Shown here: piece after piece, positions 35,277-42,700 of the stretch | Layout: every line of letters begins with the position of its first letter | Numbering within the stretch: the first letter of the stretch is position 1 | Assembly: GCA_001464935.1 (NCBI GenBank) | Contig: LNEL01000062.1 | Coordinates: 33,116-97,115 of the forward strand | Direction: 5' to 3' | Source: Gammaproteobacteria bacterium Ga0077536 | Lineage (GTDB): Bacteria; Pseudomonadota; Gammaproteobacteria; Ga0077536 | DNA: 64,000 bases | Notes under the pieces: model-generated | Database searches by the model: none | The model's input: only the letters and a program-made list of their open reading frames with translations | Told to the model about the DNA's origin: nothing | Position numbers and translations under genes: made by a program

Positions 35277-35302
35277 GTTGACGTCGCTCATGCGGCGTCA
35301 AC
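35277..35302 (+). terminator. hairpin between the small gene and greB, possible weak terminator
   Basis: GTTGACGTCGC (35277-35287) pairs with GCGGCGTCAAC (35292-35302), one G-U pair, loop of 4. No T tract follows. It lies 24 bases past the 71-residue protein's stop and 37 bases before the greB -10 box. Confidence 0.35.
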
Positions 35303-35338
35303 GGCGGCCGCGTGAGACCTGGCGGGCCGCGCGGTCCG

Positions 35339-35344
35339 TATAAT
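35339..35344 (+). promoter_or_regulatory. consensus -10 box immediately before greB
   Basis: Perfect TATAAT ending 8 bases before the greB ATG at 35353; no good -35 hexamer is seen 16-18 bases upstream. If used, the transcript would start at or within a base or two of the start codon. Confidence 0.4.
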
Positions 35345-35352
35345 CCCCGCGC

Positions 35353-35877
35353 ATGTCCCGCTATCGCCCCCCACGTCCGCCGTCGTCCCCGTACATCACC
35401 GCTGCCGGTTACCGCGTGCTCGAAGCGGAGCTCAAGGCCCTGTGGGAGCGGCGGCACGATGTCGTCAGGCATCTCGCGGCCGCGGCCGCCGAAGGCGATC
35501 GGTCGGAGAACGCCGAATACCAGTATCGCAAGAAGGAGCTGCGCGGCATCGATGGCCGCATCGGCTACCTGCAGCGGCGCATGCCGACGCTCAAAGTGGT
35601 CCAGGCGACGCCGCCGGATACCTCCCGCGTGTTCTTCGGAGCGGTCGTCGAACTCGAGGACGAGGCGGGCGCGACGCTCGTCTACCGGATTGTCGGCAGC
35701 GACGAGACCCACGCGGCGCTGGGCCACGTGAGCATCGATTCGCCGCTGGCCCGCGCGCTGCTGTCGAAGACGCTCGACGACGAGATTGAAGTCAGTGCGG
35801 AGGGTGCGGCCCGACGCTACTGCATCCTCGACATTCGCTACCCCGGCGACGGCGACAAGGTGCCCGATTCCGTGTAG
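35353..35877 (+). CDS. greB: transcription elongation factor GreB
   Basis: Binds the RNA polymerase secondary channel and stimulates cleavage of backtracked RNA. 174 residues. N-terminal coiled coil with the acidic tip in GDRSENAEYQYRKKEL (the Asp and Glu that act on Mg2+), then the FKBP-like C-domain with VFFGAVVELEDE, YRIVGSDE and ISIDSPLARALL. The RIVGSDE/ISIDSPLARALL spacing and the long basic N-terminus (MSRYRPPRPP) mark it as GreB rather than GreA. Start ATG 35353 lacks a ribosome site, in line with the near-leaderless promoter. Confidence 0.96.
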   Translation: MSRYRPPRPPSSPYITAAGYRVLEAELKALWERRHDVVRHLAAAAAEGDRSENAEYQYRKKELRGIDGRIGYLQRRMPTLKVVQATPPDTSRVFFGAVVELEDEAGATLVYRIVGSDETHAALGHVSIDSPLARALLSKTLDDEIEVSAEGAARRYCILDIRYPGDGDKVPDSV

Positions 35878-35913
35878 TGTCCCGGCTCCGCTGCCGCACA
35901 GTCTGGATCTTCG

Positions 35914-37164
35914 ATGAGCACCGCCTCCGACTCGACGACTTCGCCGATCGAATCCCGTTACGCCTGGGTGCGACTGATCGCGGCCCTGCTGCTGATGACG
36001 GTCGGTGGCGCCGGCATGTACTCCGTGATGGTGGTGTTGCCGACGCTGCAGCTGGAATTCGGCATCGCCCGCGCGGACGCCTCCTTTCCGTTCACGGCCA
36101 CGATGCTGGGCTTCGCGGCCGGCGGGCTGATGATGGGGCGCGTGGCGGATCGTTACGGCGTGTTCGGACCCGTGGTGGTCAGCGCCTTTGCCCAACTGCT
36201 CGGCTTCACGCTCGCCGCGCACGCCACCAGTGCGTGGCAGTTCGCGCTGTGCCAGGGTCTGCTGATCGGCATGCTGGGCTGCTCGGCGACGTTCGCGCCG
36301 CTGCTCGCGGACATCTCCCACTGGTTCTCGCGCCGCCGCGGCATTGCGGTGGCGATCTGCGCCAGCGGCAATTACGTCGGCGGTGCGCTGTGGCCGCCGA
36401 TCACGCAGTACCTCGTCGAACAGCACGGCTGGCGTGACGCGTACCAGACGCTGGGCATTCTCTGTGTCGTGCTGCTGCTGCCGATTTCACTGCTGATCCG
36501 CCGCCCGTCCCCGATCGATCATCCGGCGCCGCTGACGGCGTCCGGCCACCGGGCACCCTTGCCGCCCCCGCTCGCGATGTCGCCGCAGGCGCTGATGGTG
36601 CTGCTGTGTATCGCGGGTGTGGCCTGCTGTGTCGCGATGTCGATGCCGCAGGTGCATCTCGTCGCGCTGTGCGGGGACCTCGGGTTCGGCGCGGCGGCCG
36701 GCGCGGAGATGCTGTCGCTGATGCTCGCGTGCGGCATCTTCAGCCGGCTGGCGAGCGGCTACATCGCCGATCGCATCGGGGGGCTGCGCACGCTGCTGAT
36801 CGGGTCGACCGCCCAGGGCGTCGCGCTGTTCCTGTTCCTGCCGGCGGATACGCTGACCTCGCTGTACGTCGTCTCGGCGCTGTTCGGCTTCTTCCAGGGC
36901 GGCATCGTGCCGTCGTACGCGATCATCATCCGCGAGTACTTCCCGGCGCAGGAAGCCGGCCGCCGCGTCGGCGCGGTGGTGATGGCGACGCTGCTCGGCA
37001 TGGCGCTCGGCGGCTGGATGTCGGGCGCAATCTTCGACTGGACCGGCAACTACACCGCCGCGTTCCTCAACGGCATTGCATGGAACCTGCTGAACGTGAC
37101 GATTGCGGTGTTCCTGCTGTTGCGTCTGCCCGCGCGGGGGCGGCTCGCCATGGCGCAGGCCTGA
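35914..37164 (+). CDS. MFS transporter (monocarboxylate/CynX-like)
   Basis: 416 residues, 12 predicted helices, motif A-like GRVADRYGVFGP after helix 2, and GYIADRIGGLR after helix 8. The MVVLPTLQLEFGIARADASFPFTATMLGFAAGGLMMG start resembles the carboxylate porters seen earlier in the window at 7.5 kb, though the two are clearly diverged. Begins 36 bases after greB. Substrate unknown. An inverted-repeat element lies 62 bases after its stop. Confidence 0.86.
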   Translation: MSTASDSTTSPIESRYAWVRLIAALLLMTVGGAGMYSVMVVLPTLQLEFGIARADASFPFTATMLGFAAGGLMMGRVADRYGVFGPVVVSAFAQLLGFTLAAHATSAWQFALCQGLLIGMLGCSATFAPLLADISHWFSRRRGIAVAICASGNYVGGALWPPITQYLVEQHGWRDAYQTLGILCVVLLLPISLLIRRPSPIDHPAPLTASGHRAPLPPPLAMSPQALMVLLCIAGVACCVAMSMPQVHLVALCGDLGFGAAAGAEMLSLMLACGIFSRLASGYIADRIGGLRTLLIGSTAQGVALFLFLPADTLTSLYVVSALFGFFQGGIVPSYAIIIREYFPAQEAGRRVGAVVMATLLGMALGGWMSGAIFDWTGNYTAAFLNGIAWNLLNVTIAVFLLLRLPARGRLAMAQA

Positions 37165-37226
37165 ATGGCTGGGCGCGGATATCGCTCCCTGCTGATGCAC
37201 CCCGAAGGAAGCCTCGGCTCATCGTA

Positions 37227-37504
37227 GGTTGCTGTGAAAGTGCATCGTCCGGCGCTCTTTCGGTGCCCGGTCGCAGCGCGCGCACGGCCTCTCGTAGCCC
37301 GGATGAAGCGCAGCGAAATCCGGGATTGCGGTGGCGCCGCCGCTCATCCCCGGCACCCGCGCCGTAGGGTCCGGCTGCCGCGGTTCAACGCCGTGCTAAC
37401 CCCCGATCCCGGATTCCGCGAGGCTGCATCCGGGCTACGAGAGGCCATGCGCGCTTTACACCAGGGCTGCATGAGCGAGTTAGAAAGGCACTTTCACCGC
37501 AACC
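37227..37504. repeat. intergenic inverted-repeat element (MITE/REP-like), 278 bases
   Basis: Outer arms GGTTGCTGTGAAAGTGC (37227-37243) and its complement (37488-37504) match at 16 of 17 positions. An inner perfect 20-base inverted repeat (37286-37305 against 37427-37446, core CTCGTAGCCCGGATG) extends imperfectly inward to about 41 bases per arm (to 37326 and from about 37406). No protein is encoded. It occupies the gap between an MFS gene and a VOC gene whose 3' ends converge. The start of the element recurs at 47392. The remainder of the 453-base gap (37165-37226, 37505-37617) shows nothing I can name. Confidence 0.8.
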
Positions 37505-37617
37505 GATGACATGAACGGATTTCCGATCCGCTGGCCGATGAAAGACGGTGCGAGGCCGTCGTCTGCACGGCGCGCGCAGTCCTGTTCAACAGCCTGCCAA
37601 GCCGCGCTGCACCCGCG

Positions 37618-38061
37618 TCAGCGAAAGAACTCCATCAGTTCGATCACCGCGCCGTCCGGGTCGAGTACGCAGACAAACTTCTGCGTGTTGCCGACCAGGC
37701 CCGGCATCGCGGGCTCGTCGACGAAGCGCACGCCGTCGGCGCGCAGCATCCCGATCATCTCGTCGATGCCCTTGACGCGCAGACACAGCCGCGCGATGCC
37801 GGCGTGGGCGAGGTGCGGGTAAGGCGCGCCGACGGTTTTCGGTTCGGTCCACTCGATCAGATCGAGCAGCGCCCCGCGCGGATCCTGGCCGTAACGCAGC
37901 AGTTTCGCGCGACCGCGTTGCGGCACGGGCCCAAGGCCCGGCACCTGGCAATCCGGGATGTCGTAGGCCTCTTCGAAGCCGATGCGCCGGTAGAACGCGA
38001 GCGAGCGCTCGAGATTCGAACAGTTGATGTTCACGTGATAAATCTGCAGGGCCTGCCACAT
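37618..38061 (-). CDS. VOC-superfamily (glyoxalase/dioxygenase-like) protein
   Basis: 147 residues, two VOC modules: YHVNINCSNLERSLAFYRRIGF and HAGIARLCLRVKGIDEMIGMLR. His in IYHVNI, a possible second ligand His/Arg in module two, and a final Glu in VIELMEFF are in the usual metal-ligand places. Substrate unknown. It lies 10 bases after the LLM monooxygenase on the same strand, so they form a two-gene operon in which a flavin monooxygenase and a metal-dependent enzyme may act in sequence. Confidence 0.85.
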   Translation of the reverse strand: MWQALQIYHVNINCSNLERSLAFYRRIGFEEAYDIPDCQVPGLGPVPQRGRAKLLRYGQDPRGALLDLIEWTEPKTVGAPYPHLAHAGIARLCLRVKGIDEMIGMLRADGVRFVDEPAMPGLVGNTQKFVCVLDPDGAVIELMEFFR

Positions 38062-38071
38062 CGCCCGTCGC

Positions 38072-38956
38072 CTACAGGTGCGGCGCGCCGCGCGAGATCA
38101 TGCGCAGCGTCTGCTCGTAGGTGCCGGGGGCGTCGTCGATCCACTCGAGCCACCAGTTCGCGCCCGCCGCGTGGTAATCGCGCAGCAGGGCGCTGGCCGC
38201 CGTCGACGACTCGGCCGTCGCGCGGCCGGTGGCGGTGAACGCGTAAGGGCCGTCGTTGCCGCGCAGCGCGCGGACGCAGGCGAGCGCGTCGGCAGTTTCG
38301 GCCGGTGACAGCCACCACTCGGGCCATGCCGCCTGCGACACCGTGCCCTCGGCGATGACCGGCGGGACCTTGATCGGAAAGCAGCCATCCCAGCGCGCGG
38401 CGCGGCGCAGGCCGGCCTGCGCCGGCAGCGACGCGGCGACCCAGATCGGCATGCGCGGCCTCTGCACCGAACTCGGCGTGAGTCTGGCGTTCGTCAGCTG
38501 GTAGTACTCGCCGTGGTGGTTCACCGTCTCTCCCTGCAGCAGCGGGTCGAGTATCGCGAGACCTTCGTCGAGCCTGCGCGCACGGACCTTCGCGCTCGGG
38601 TCCTCGCCGAACGCCGCGAATTCCACCATCGCCGGTTCGCCGAGGCCGACGCCCAGCATCACACGGCCGCCGGACAGGCGGTCGAGCGTATTGAGTTCCT
38701 TGGCGAGCTTCCACGGCCGACGGCGCGCCAGCGGCGTGATCATCGCGCCGAAGCGGATGCGGCGCGTGGCCTGCGCGATCGCGGCGAGCACGATGGTCGC
38801 ATCGGCGATTTCGAGCAGGCCGGAGGGTTCGATCGCGAGGTGGTCCCAGACGAAGAAGGCGTCGTAGCCGGCCAGTTCCGCCGCGCAGGCCAGTTCGACG
38901 AGCCGGCCGGGGTCGCTGTAGTCATGGAAGACTGGGGCGTAGACGGCGGTTTGCAT
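38072..38956 (-). CDS. LLM-class (luciferase-like) flavin-dependent monooxygenase/oxidoreductase
   Basis: 294 residues with a TIM-barrel of the bacterial luciferase superfamily: YDAFFVWDHLAIEPSG near residue 30, RIRFGAMITPLARRRPWKLAKELNTLDRLSGGRVMLGVGLG, and RPRMPIWVAAS. The WDH and GVGLG motifs are shared by F420- and FMN-dependent members; the window gives no sign of F420 synthesis, so the flavin form is more likely. ATG 38956 was chosen because the barrel starts there. Upstream gene of a pair with the VOC protein. Confidence 0.88.
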   Translation of the reverse strand: MQTAVYAPVFHDYSDPGRLVELACAAELAGYDAFFVWDHLAIEPSGLLEIADATIVLAAIAQATRRIRFGAMITPLARRRPWKLAKELNTLDRLSGGRVMLGVGLGEPAMVEFAAFGEDPSAKVRARRLDEGLAILDPLLQGETVNHHGEYYQLTNARLTPSSVQRPRMPIWVAASLPAQAGLRRAARWDGCFPIKVPPVIAEGTVSQAAWPEWWLSPAETADALACVRALRGNDGPYAFTATGRATAESSTAASALLRDYHAAGANWWLEWIDDAPGTYEQTLRMISRGAPHL

Positions 38957-39160
38957 GCGGGCTGACCTCGATGTTTGAGCGTCTCGCGACGTTAGCCGGC
39001 GGGCGCCACGCTTGTAAACAAAGGTCACCCCTCTTGATCGTCGCCGGCCGCCGTTCGATAGTGCGCGGATTGGGGGAACTCGTGATCGTGGCCGCAGGGT
39101 GCGCAACGCATCCGGCCGCGTCACGCCACCGGGGCAGTCAACTCGTACAGGAAGTCATCG

Positions 39161-41161
39161 ATGCCAGGCCGGCCAGAACTGGATGCCGCGATCCGCGCGC
39201 TCGTGCCGATCAATCGGCTGCCGCCGCACGACCAGCACCGCATTGCGGCCGGTGCGAAGATTCTCGAGTTCAGCAGCGGACAGCAGGTCTACGTTCAGGG
39301 CCAGTCGGACCCGTTCGTGCACTACCTCCTCGCCGGCGAAATCGAACTGTCGTGGAACGGGACCGAGGTCCGCCGTCTGTCCGCGCACTCGAAGGCCGCG
39401 CGCCGCGCTCTCGACACGCCGGGGCGCAAGAAGTTGACGGTGCGCGCCATCGACGCCGTGGTGATCGCGCGCTTCCTGCGCGACACGCTGGATCGCGACA
39501 CCGCGGCCGCGGTGCTGCCGGCCGCCACGCGGGAACTCGAGGTCAGCGAGATCGCGACCGAGCAGGCCTCGGACTGGATGACGCGCATGCTGCAGTCGCC
39601 GCTGTTCGCGGGGCTGCCGGCGACGAACATCCACCGCATCTTCGGCCGCATGGAGCGCTTTGAGGTCCTCGCCGATCAGGTCGTGATCAGGCAGGGTCAG
39701 CCCGGTGACTACTACTACGTGATCGAGCACGGCTACTGCGAGGTCACGCGCGAGATCGCGGGCGGTCGGCGCGAGATTCACCTGTCCGATCTCGGTCCGG
39801 GGCACGCGTTCGGCGAGGCCGCGCTGGTGTCCGGCAAACCGCGCGACGCCACCGTGACGATGCTCACCGACGGCTGCCTGATGCGGCTGAAGGCGGCTGA
39901 TTTCGACGAACTGATTCGACAGCCCGTGCTGTCGCCGCTGAACGGGGCGCAGGCTCTGGCCGCGGCCGACGCCGGCGCCCGCTGGCTCGACGTGCGCTAC
40001 CCCGAGGAATATGCCCGGCTGACGCTGCGCAACAGCCGCAATCTGCCGCTCACGGTGCTCCGGCTGCAGTCGCAGCGCCTGCCGAAGGACGAGCGCTATC
40101 TCGTGTGCAGCGACGAGCCCGGGCAGAGCGCGGTGGGCGCGTTCCTGCTCGTCGAACGCGGGTTCCAGGTCGAGTACCTCGACGAACCGCTGAGCGCGCT
40201 CGCGCGGAGCCATCCGGCACTGGTGTTATCGCACCAGATGGCGGACAGTGAACCATCCAGTATCGTCGCGTTTCCCGGACCGGGGATGCCGGACATCGTG
40301 TCCGCCCAGACGCCGAACCTCGAGGCCCCAACCATGGACCACAACATGGACCACAACGTGGACCAGCAGCAAGTCAACGCCAGCTTCTCGAACACCATCG
40401 AGCGCATCGACCGGCTGTATACGCAGCAGGAGTTCGAAGAGGCCAGCCGCCAGCGGGTCCCGGTCGAAGCCTACGCGGACACCAGCACGGGCCGCGCACT
40501 GGCCGAGATCATCGATGACATCGAGGAGCGCCACGACGCGATCGAAGTCGACGGCAGTCCTGATTTCGAACCCGCGAGTTCGGAGTTCATCGACTTCGCT
40601 CAGCTCGAAGCGACCGCGGCGCGCGCAGCGAACCTTGCGCCCGTGCTTCCGCAGGTCATGCCGATCGACACGCGCCAGCCGCTGCCCGCGTCCCAGTTGT
40701 TCGCCGACATCGCAGCGGCCCAGGTGGCGCCGCCGCCCGCGCTCGACGAACTCGGCGAAATCATGGCCGATTTCCAGCAGCGTTTGCGCGGCCATGTCGA
40801 CGGTGCGCTGCTCGAACGCAGCATGGGCATCGAACGCCGCTACCAGGACAAGCTCCAGCGCGTGCGCCACAACGCCGCCGCCGAGCTGCGCAAGCGAGAA
40901 GCGGTGCTGCGCGAAAGCCTCGAGGCGGGTTACCGCAAGAAGGAACTGGCGCTGCGCGCGCACTACAAGAAGCTGATGGCGCTCGCCAACCGAATCAGCC
41001 AGCAGAAAGCGCAACTCCAGCAGGCGCGCCGCCAGTTCGAGGAGAAACTCGTCGCCGTCAACGCGCTGCACCGGCAGGTCGAGGAGATGCGTCGTCAGTT
41101 GCGCGAACACCTCGGTCCGGGACTCGACCGCGAACAGCCGCCGCAGCGGATGCAGGGCTAG
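39161..41161 (+). CDS. two cyclic-nucleotide-binding domains + rhodanese + C-terminal coiled coil
   Basis: 666 residues, no membrane segment. CNB1 about 17-115 looks degenerate (no phosphate-binding cassette). CNB2 about 147-255 has a good cassette FGEAALVSGKPRDATV at 218-233 with Glu219 and Arg228 in the cAMP/cGMP ligand places. Rhodanese-like domain about 262-350 (LDVRYPEEYARLTLR) with Cys316 in YLVCSDEPGQS. A low-complexity linker follows (391-401 has MDHN twice), then a long basic coiled coil at about 538-652. ATG 39161 has AGGAAG upstream. It probably couples cyclic-nucleotide sensing to a sulfur-transfer or scaffold role; function not known. Confidence 0.87.
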   Translation: MPGRPELDAAIRALVPINRLPPHDQHRIAAGAKILEFSSGQQVYVQGQSDPFVHYLLAGEIELSWNGTEVRRLSAHSKAARRALDTPGRKKLTVRAIDAVVIARFLRDTLDRDTAAAVLPAATRELEVSEIATEQASDWMTRMLQSPLFAGLPATNIHRIFGRMERFEVLADQVVIRQGQPGDYYYVIEHGYCEVTREIAGGRREIHLSDLGPGHAFGEAALVSGKPRDATVTMLTDGCLMRLKAADFDELIRQPVLSPLNGAQALAAADAGARWLDVRYPEEYARLTLRNSRNLPLTVLRLQSQRLPKDERYLVCSDEPGQSAVGAFLLVERGFQVEYLDEPLSALARSHPALVLSHQMADSEPSSIVAFPGPGMPDIVSAQTPNLEAPTMDHNMDHNVDQQQVNASFSNTIERIDRLYTQQEFEEASRQRVPVEAYADTSTGRALAEIIDDIEERHDAIEVDGSPDFEPASSEFIDFAQLEATAARAANLAPVLPQVMPIDTRQPLPASQLFADIAAAQVAPPPALDELGEIMADFQQRLRGHVDGALLERSMGIERRYQDKLQRVRHNAAAELRKREAVLRESLEAGYRKKELALRAHYKKLMALANRISQQKAQLQQARRQFEEKLVAVNALHRQVEEMRRQLREHLGPGLDREQPPQRMQG

Positions 41162-41186
41162 CCCGGGTCACGGGCCAGGCGGATTC

Positions 41187-41208
41187 GCCACCGAGAACAC
41201 CGGGGTCA
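41187..41208 (+). repeat. solo arm of the GCCACCGAGAACACC repeat family
   Basis: GCCACCGAGAACACCGGGGTCA lies 25 bases after the CNB/rhodanese stop. It matches the arms of the paired elements at 47.27/47.60 kb and 56.84/56.95 kb in its first 15-16 bases; no facing partner is seen before serC. Confidence 0.5.
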
Positions 41209-41390
41209 CGAAGAGTCGACCGGCGCGCGGAGGCGGCGGGCTACCCGCCATTGCCGCCGTCGTCTGAGCCGAGTCGGGCAGCTCACCCGACCCGGCATGC
41301 TGCGCGTGCGCCCGGCGACCGAGTCTTGGGTAATCCGGCGGCCGTCAGCGGGCGCTGCAGAGGGCGCAAGGCCTGCGGTCCGGTTGTGCA

Positions 41391-41418
41391 TTGCAATCGA
41401 AGGCACGGCCAGTAGAAT
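41391..41418 (+). promoter_or_regulatory. serC: likely sigma-70 promoter for serC-serA
   Basis: TTGCAA (41391-41396), 16-base spacer, TAGAAT (41413-41418), 33 bases before the serC ATG. The remaining bases back to 41162 contain only the repeat arm at 41187-41208. Confidence 0.55.
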
Positions 41419-41451
41419 GCGCGCCTCACCCGCTGAACCGACGGTAACCGC

Positions 41452-42615
41452 ATGAATAGAGAGATGCAGAAGCCCGCGGCGAAGCCTGCCAATCCGTGCT
41501 TTTCGTCCGGACCCTGCCCCAAGCGGCCGGGTTGGAGCGTCGCCGCCCTGGAGCGTGCGCTCGTCGGGCGCTCGCACCGGTCGAAAGAAGGCAAGGCCCG
41601 CCTCAAACTCGCCATCGACGACACCCGCCGCGTGCTCGGCGTGCCGGCAGATTACCGCATCGGCATCGTGCCGGCGTCCGATACGGGCGCGGTCGAGATG
41701 ATGCTGTGGAATCTGCTGGGCCCGCGCCCGGTCGATGTCCTCGCCTGGGAATCCTTCGGCCAGGAATGGGTCTCCGACATCACCGAGAGCCTGCGCCTGC
41801 CGAACACCCGCGTGATGTCCGCGCCCTACGGCGATCTGCCGGACCTCGCGCAGGTCGACTTCGCGCACGATGTCGTGTTCGTGTGGAACGGCACCACGTC
41901 CGGCGTGCGCGTGCCGAATGGCGACTGGATTCCCGCCGATCGCACGGGCCTGACGATTTGCGACGCGACATCCGCCGTGTTCGCGATGGAGATGCCGTGG
42001 GACAAGCTCGACGTCGTCACCTACTCCTGGCAGAAAGTGCTGGGCGGCGAGGGCGCGCACGGCATGGTGATCCTGAGCCCGCGCGCCGCGGAGCGGCTCA
42101 CGACGCATGAACCGCTGCATCCGTTGCCGAAGATTTTCCGCCTCGCGAAGGATCGCAAGATCGACGAGGCGATCTTCGAGGGCGCGACGATCAACACGCC
42201 GTCGATGCTGTGCGTCGAAGACTATCTCGATGCACTGCGCTGGGCGGACTCGGTCGGCGGGCTCGAGGGTCTGTGTGCACGGTCGCAGCGCAACCTCGCC
42301 GTGCTCGCCGCGTGGGTCGCGAAGACGCCGTGGGTCGAATTCCTCGCGGGCAATCCGGCCGAGCGTTCGAACACCTCGATCTGTCTGAAGATCACCGCGC
42401 CCTGGTTCGAGGCGCTCGACGCCAAGGCGCGCGCGCAGACCGTCGACCGGCTGGCCGCACTGCTCGCGCAGGAAGGTGTGGCCTACGACATCAATGCGTA
42501 TCGCAGCGCCCCGCCGGGTTTGCGGATCTGGGGCGGCGCCACCGTCGAGGCGAGCGATCTCGAAGCCCTGTTGCCGTGGCTCGACTGGGCCTTTGCCCAG
42601 GTGACGCCAGCATAG
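41452..42615 (+). CDS. serC: phosphoserine aminotransferase SerC
   Basis: PLP enzyme making 3-phosphoserine from 3-phosphohydroxypyruvate and glutamate. 387 residues of the archaeal/alphaproteobacterial-type SerC, recognisable by PCFSSGPCPKRPGW, GRSHRSKEGKARL, and the PLP lysine in YSWQKVLGGEGAHGM, where enterobacterial SerC has a different lysine motif. It pairs with serA 85 bases downstream, so the first two steps of serine synthesis are encoded together. The start ATG 41452 is near a good promoter. Confidence 0.95.
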   Translation: MNREMQKPAAKPANPCFSSGPCPKRPGWSVAALERALVGRSHRSKEGKARLKLAIDDTRRVLGVPADYRIGIVPASDTGAVEMMLWNLLGPRPVDVLAWESFGQEWVSDITESLRLPNTRVMSAPYGDLPDLAQVDFAHDVVFVWNGTTSGVRVPNGDWIPADRTGLTICDATSAVFAMEMPWDKLDVVTYSWQKVLGGEGAHGMVILSPRAAERLTTHEPLHPLPKIFRLAKDRKIDEAIFEGATINTPSMLCVEDYLDALRWADSVGGLEGLCARSQRNLAVLAAWVAKTPWVEFLAGNPAERSNTSICLKITAPWFEALDAKARAQTVDRLAALLAQEGVAYDINAYRSAPPGLRIWGGATVEASDLEALLPWLDWAFAQVTPA

Positions 42616-42629
42616 AACACCGCCGTCCC

Positions 42630-42659
42630 GCCGGCCGCGACGCTCACGTCGTGGCCGGC
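42630..42659 (+). other. strong hairpin in the serC-serA gap
   Basis: GCCGGCCGCGACG (42630-42642) pairs along its full 13 bases (one G-U) with CGTCGTGGCCGGC (42647-42659), loop CTCA. No T tract. It lies 14 bases past the serC stop and 41 bases before serA; it may shield the serC message or lower read-through into serA. Confidence 0.5.
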
Positions 42660-42700
42660 ACGCCGTTCATCACACCGTCGAAGAAAAGGGTGATTACGTC

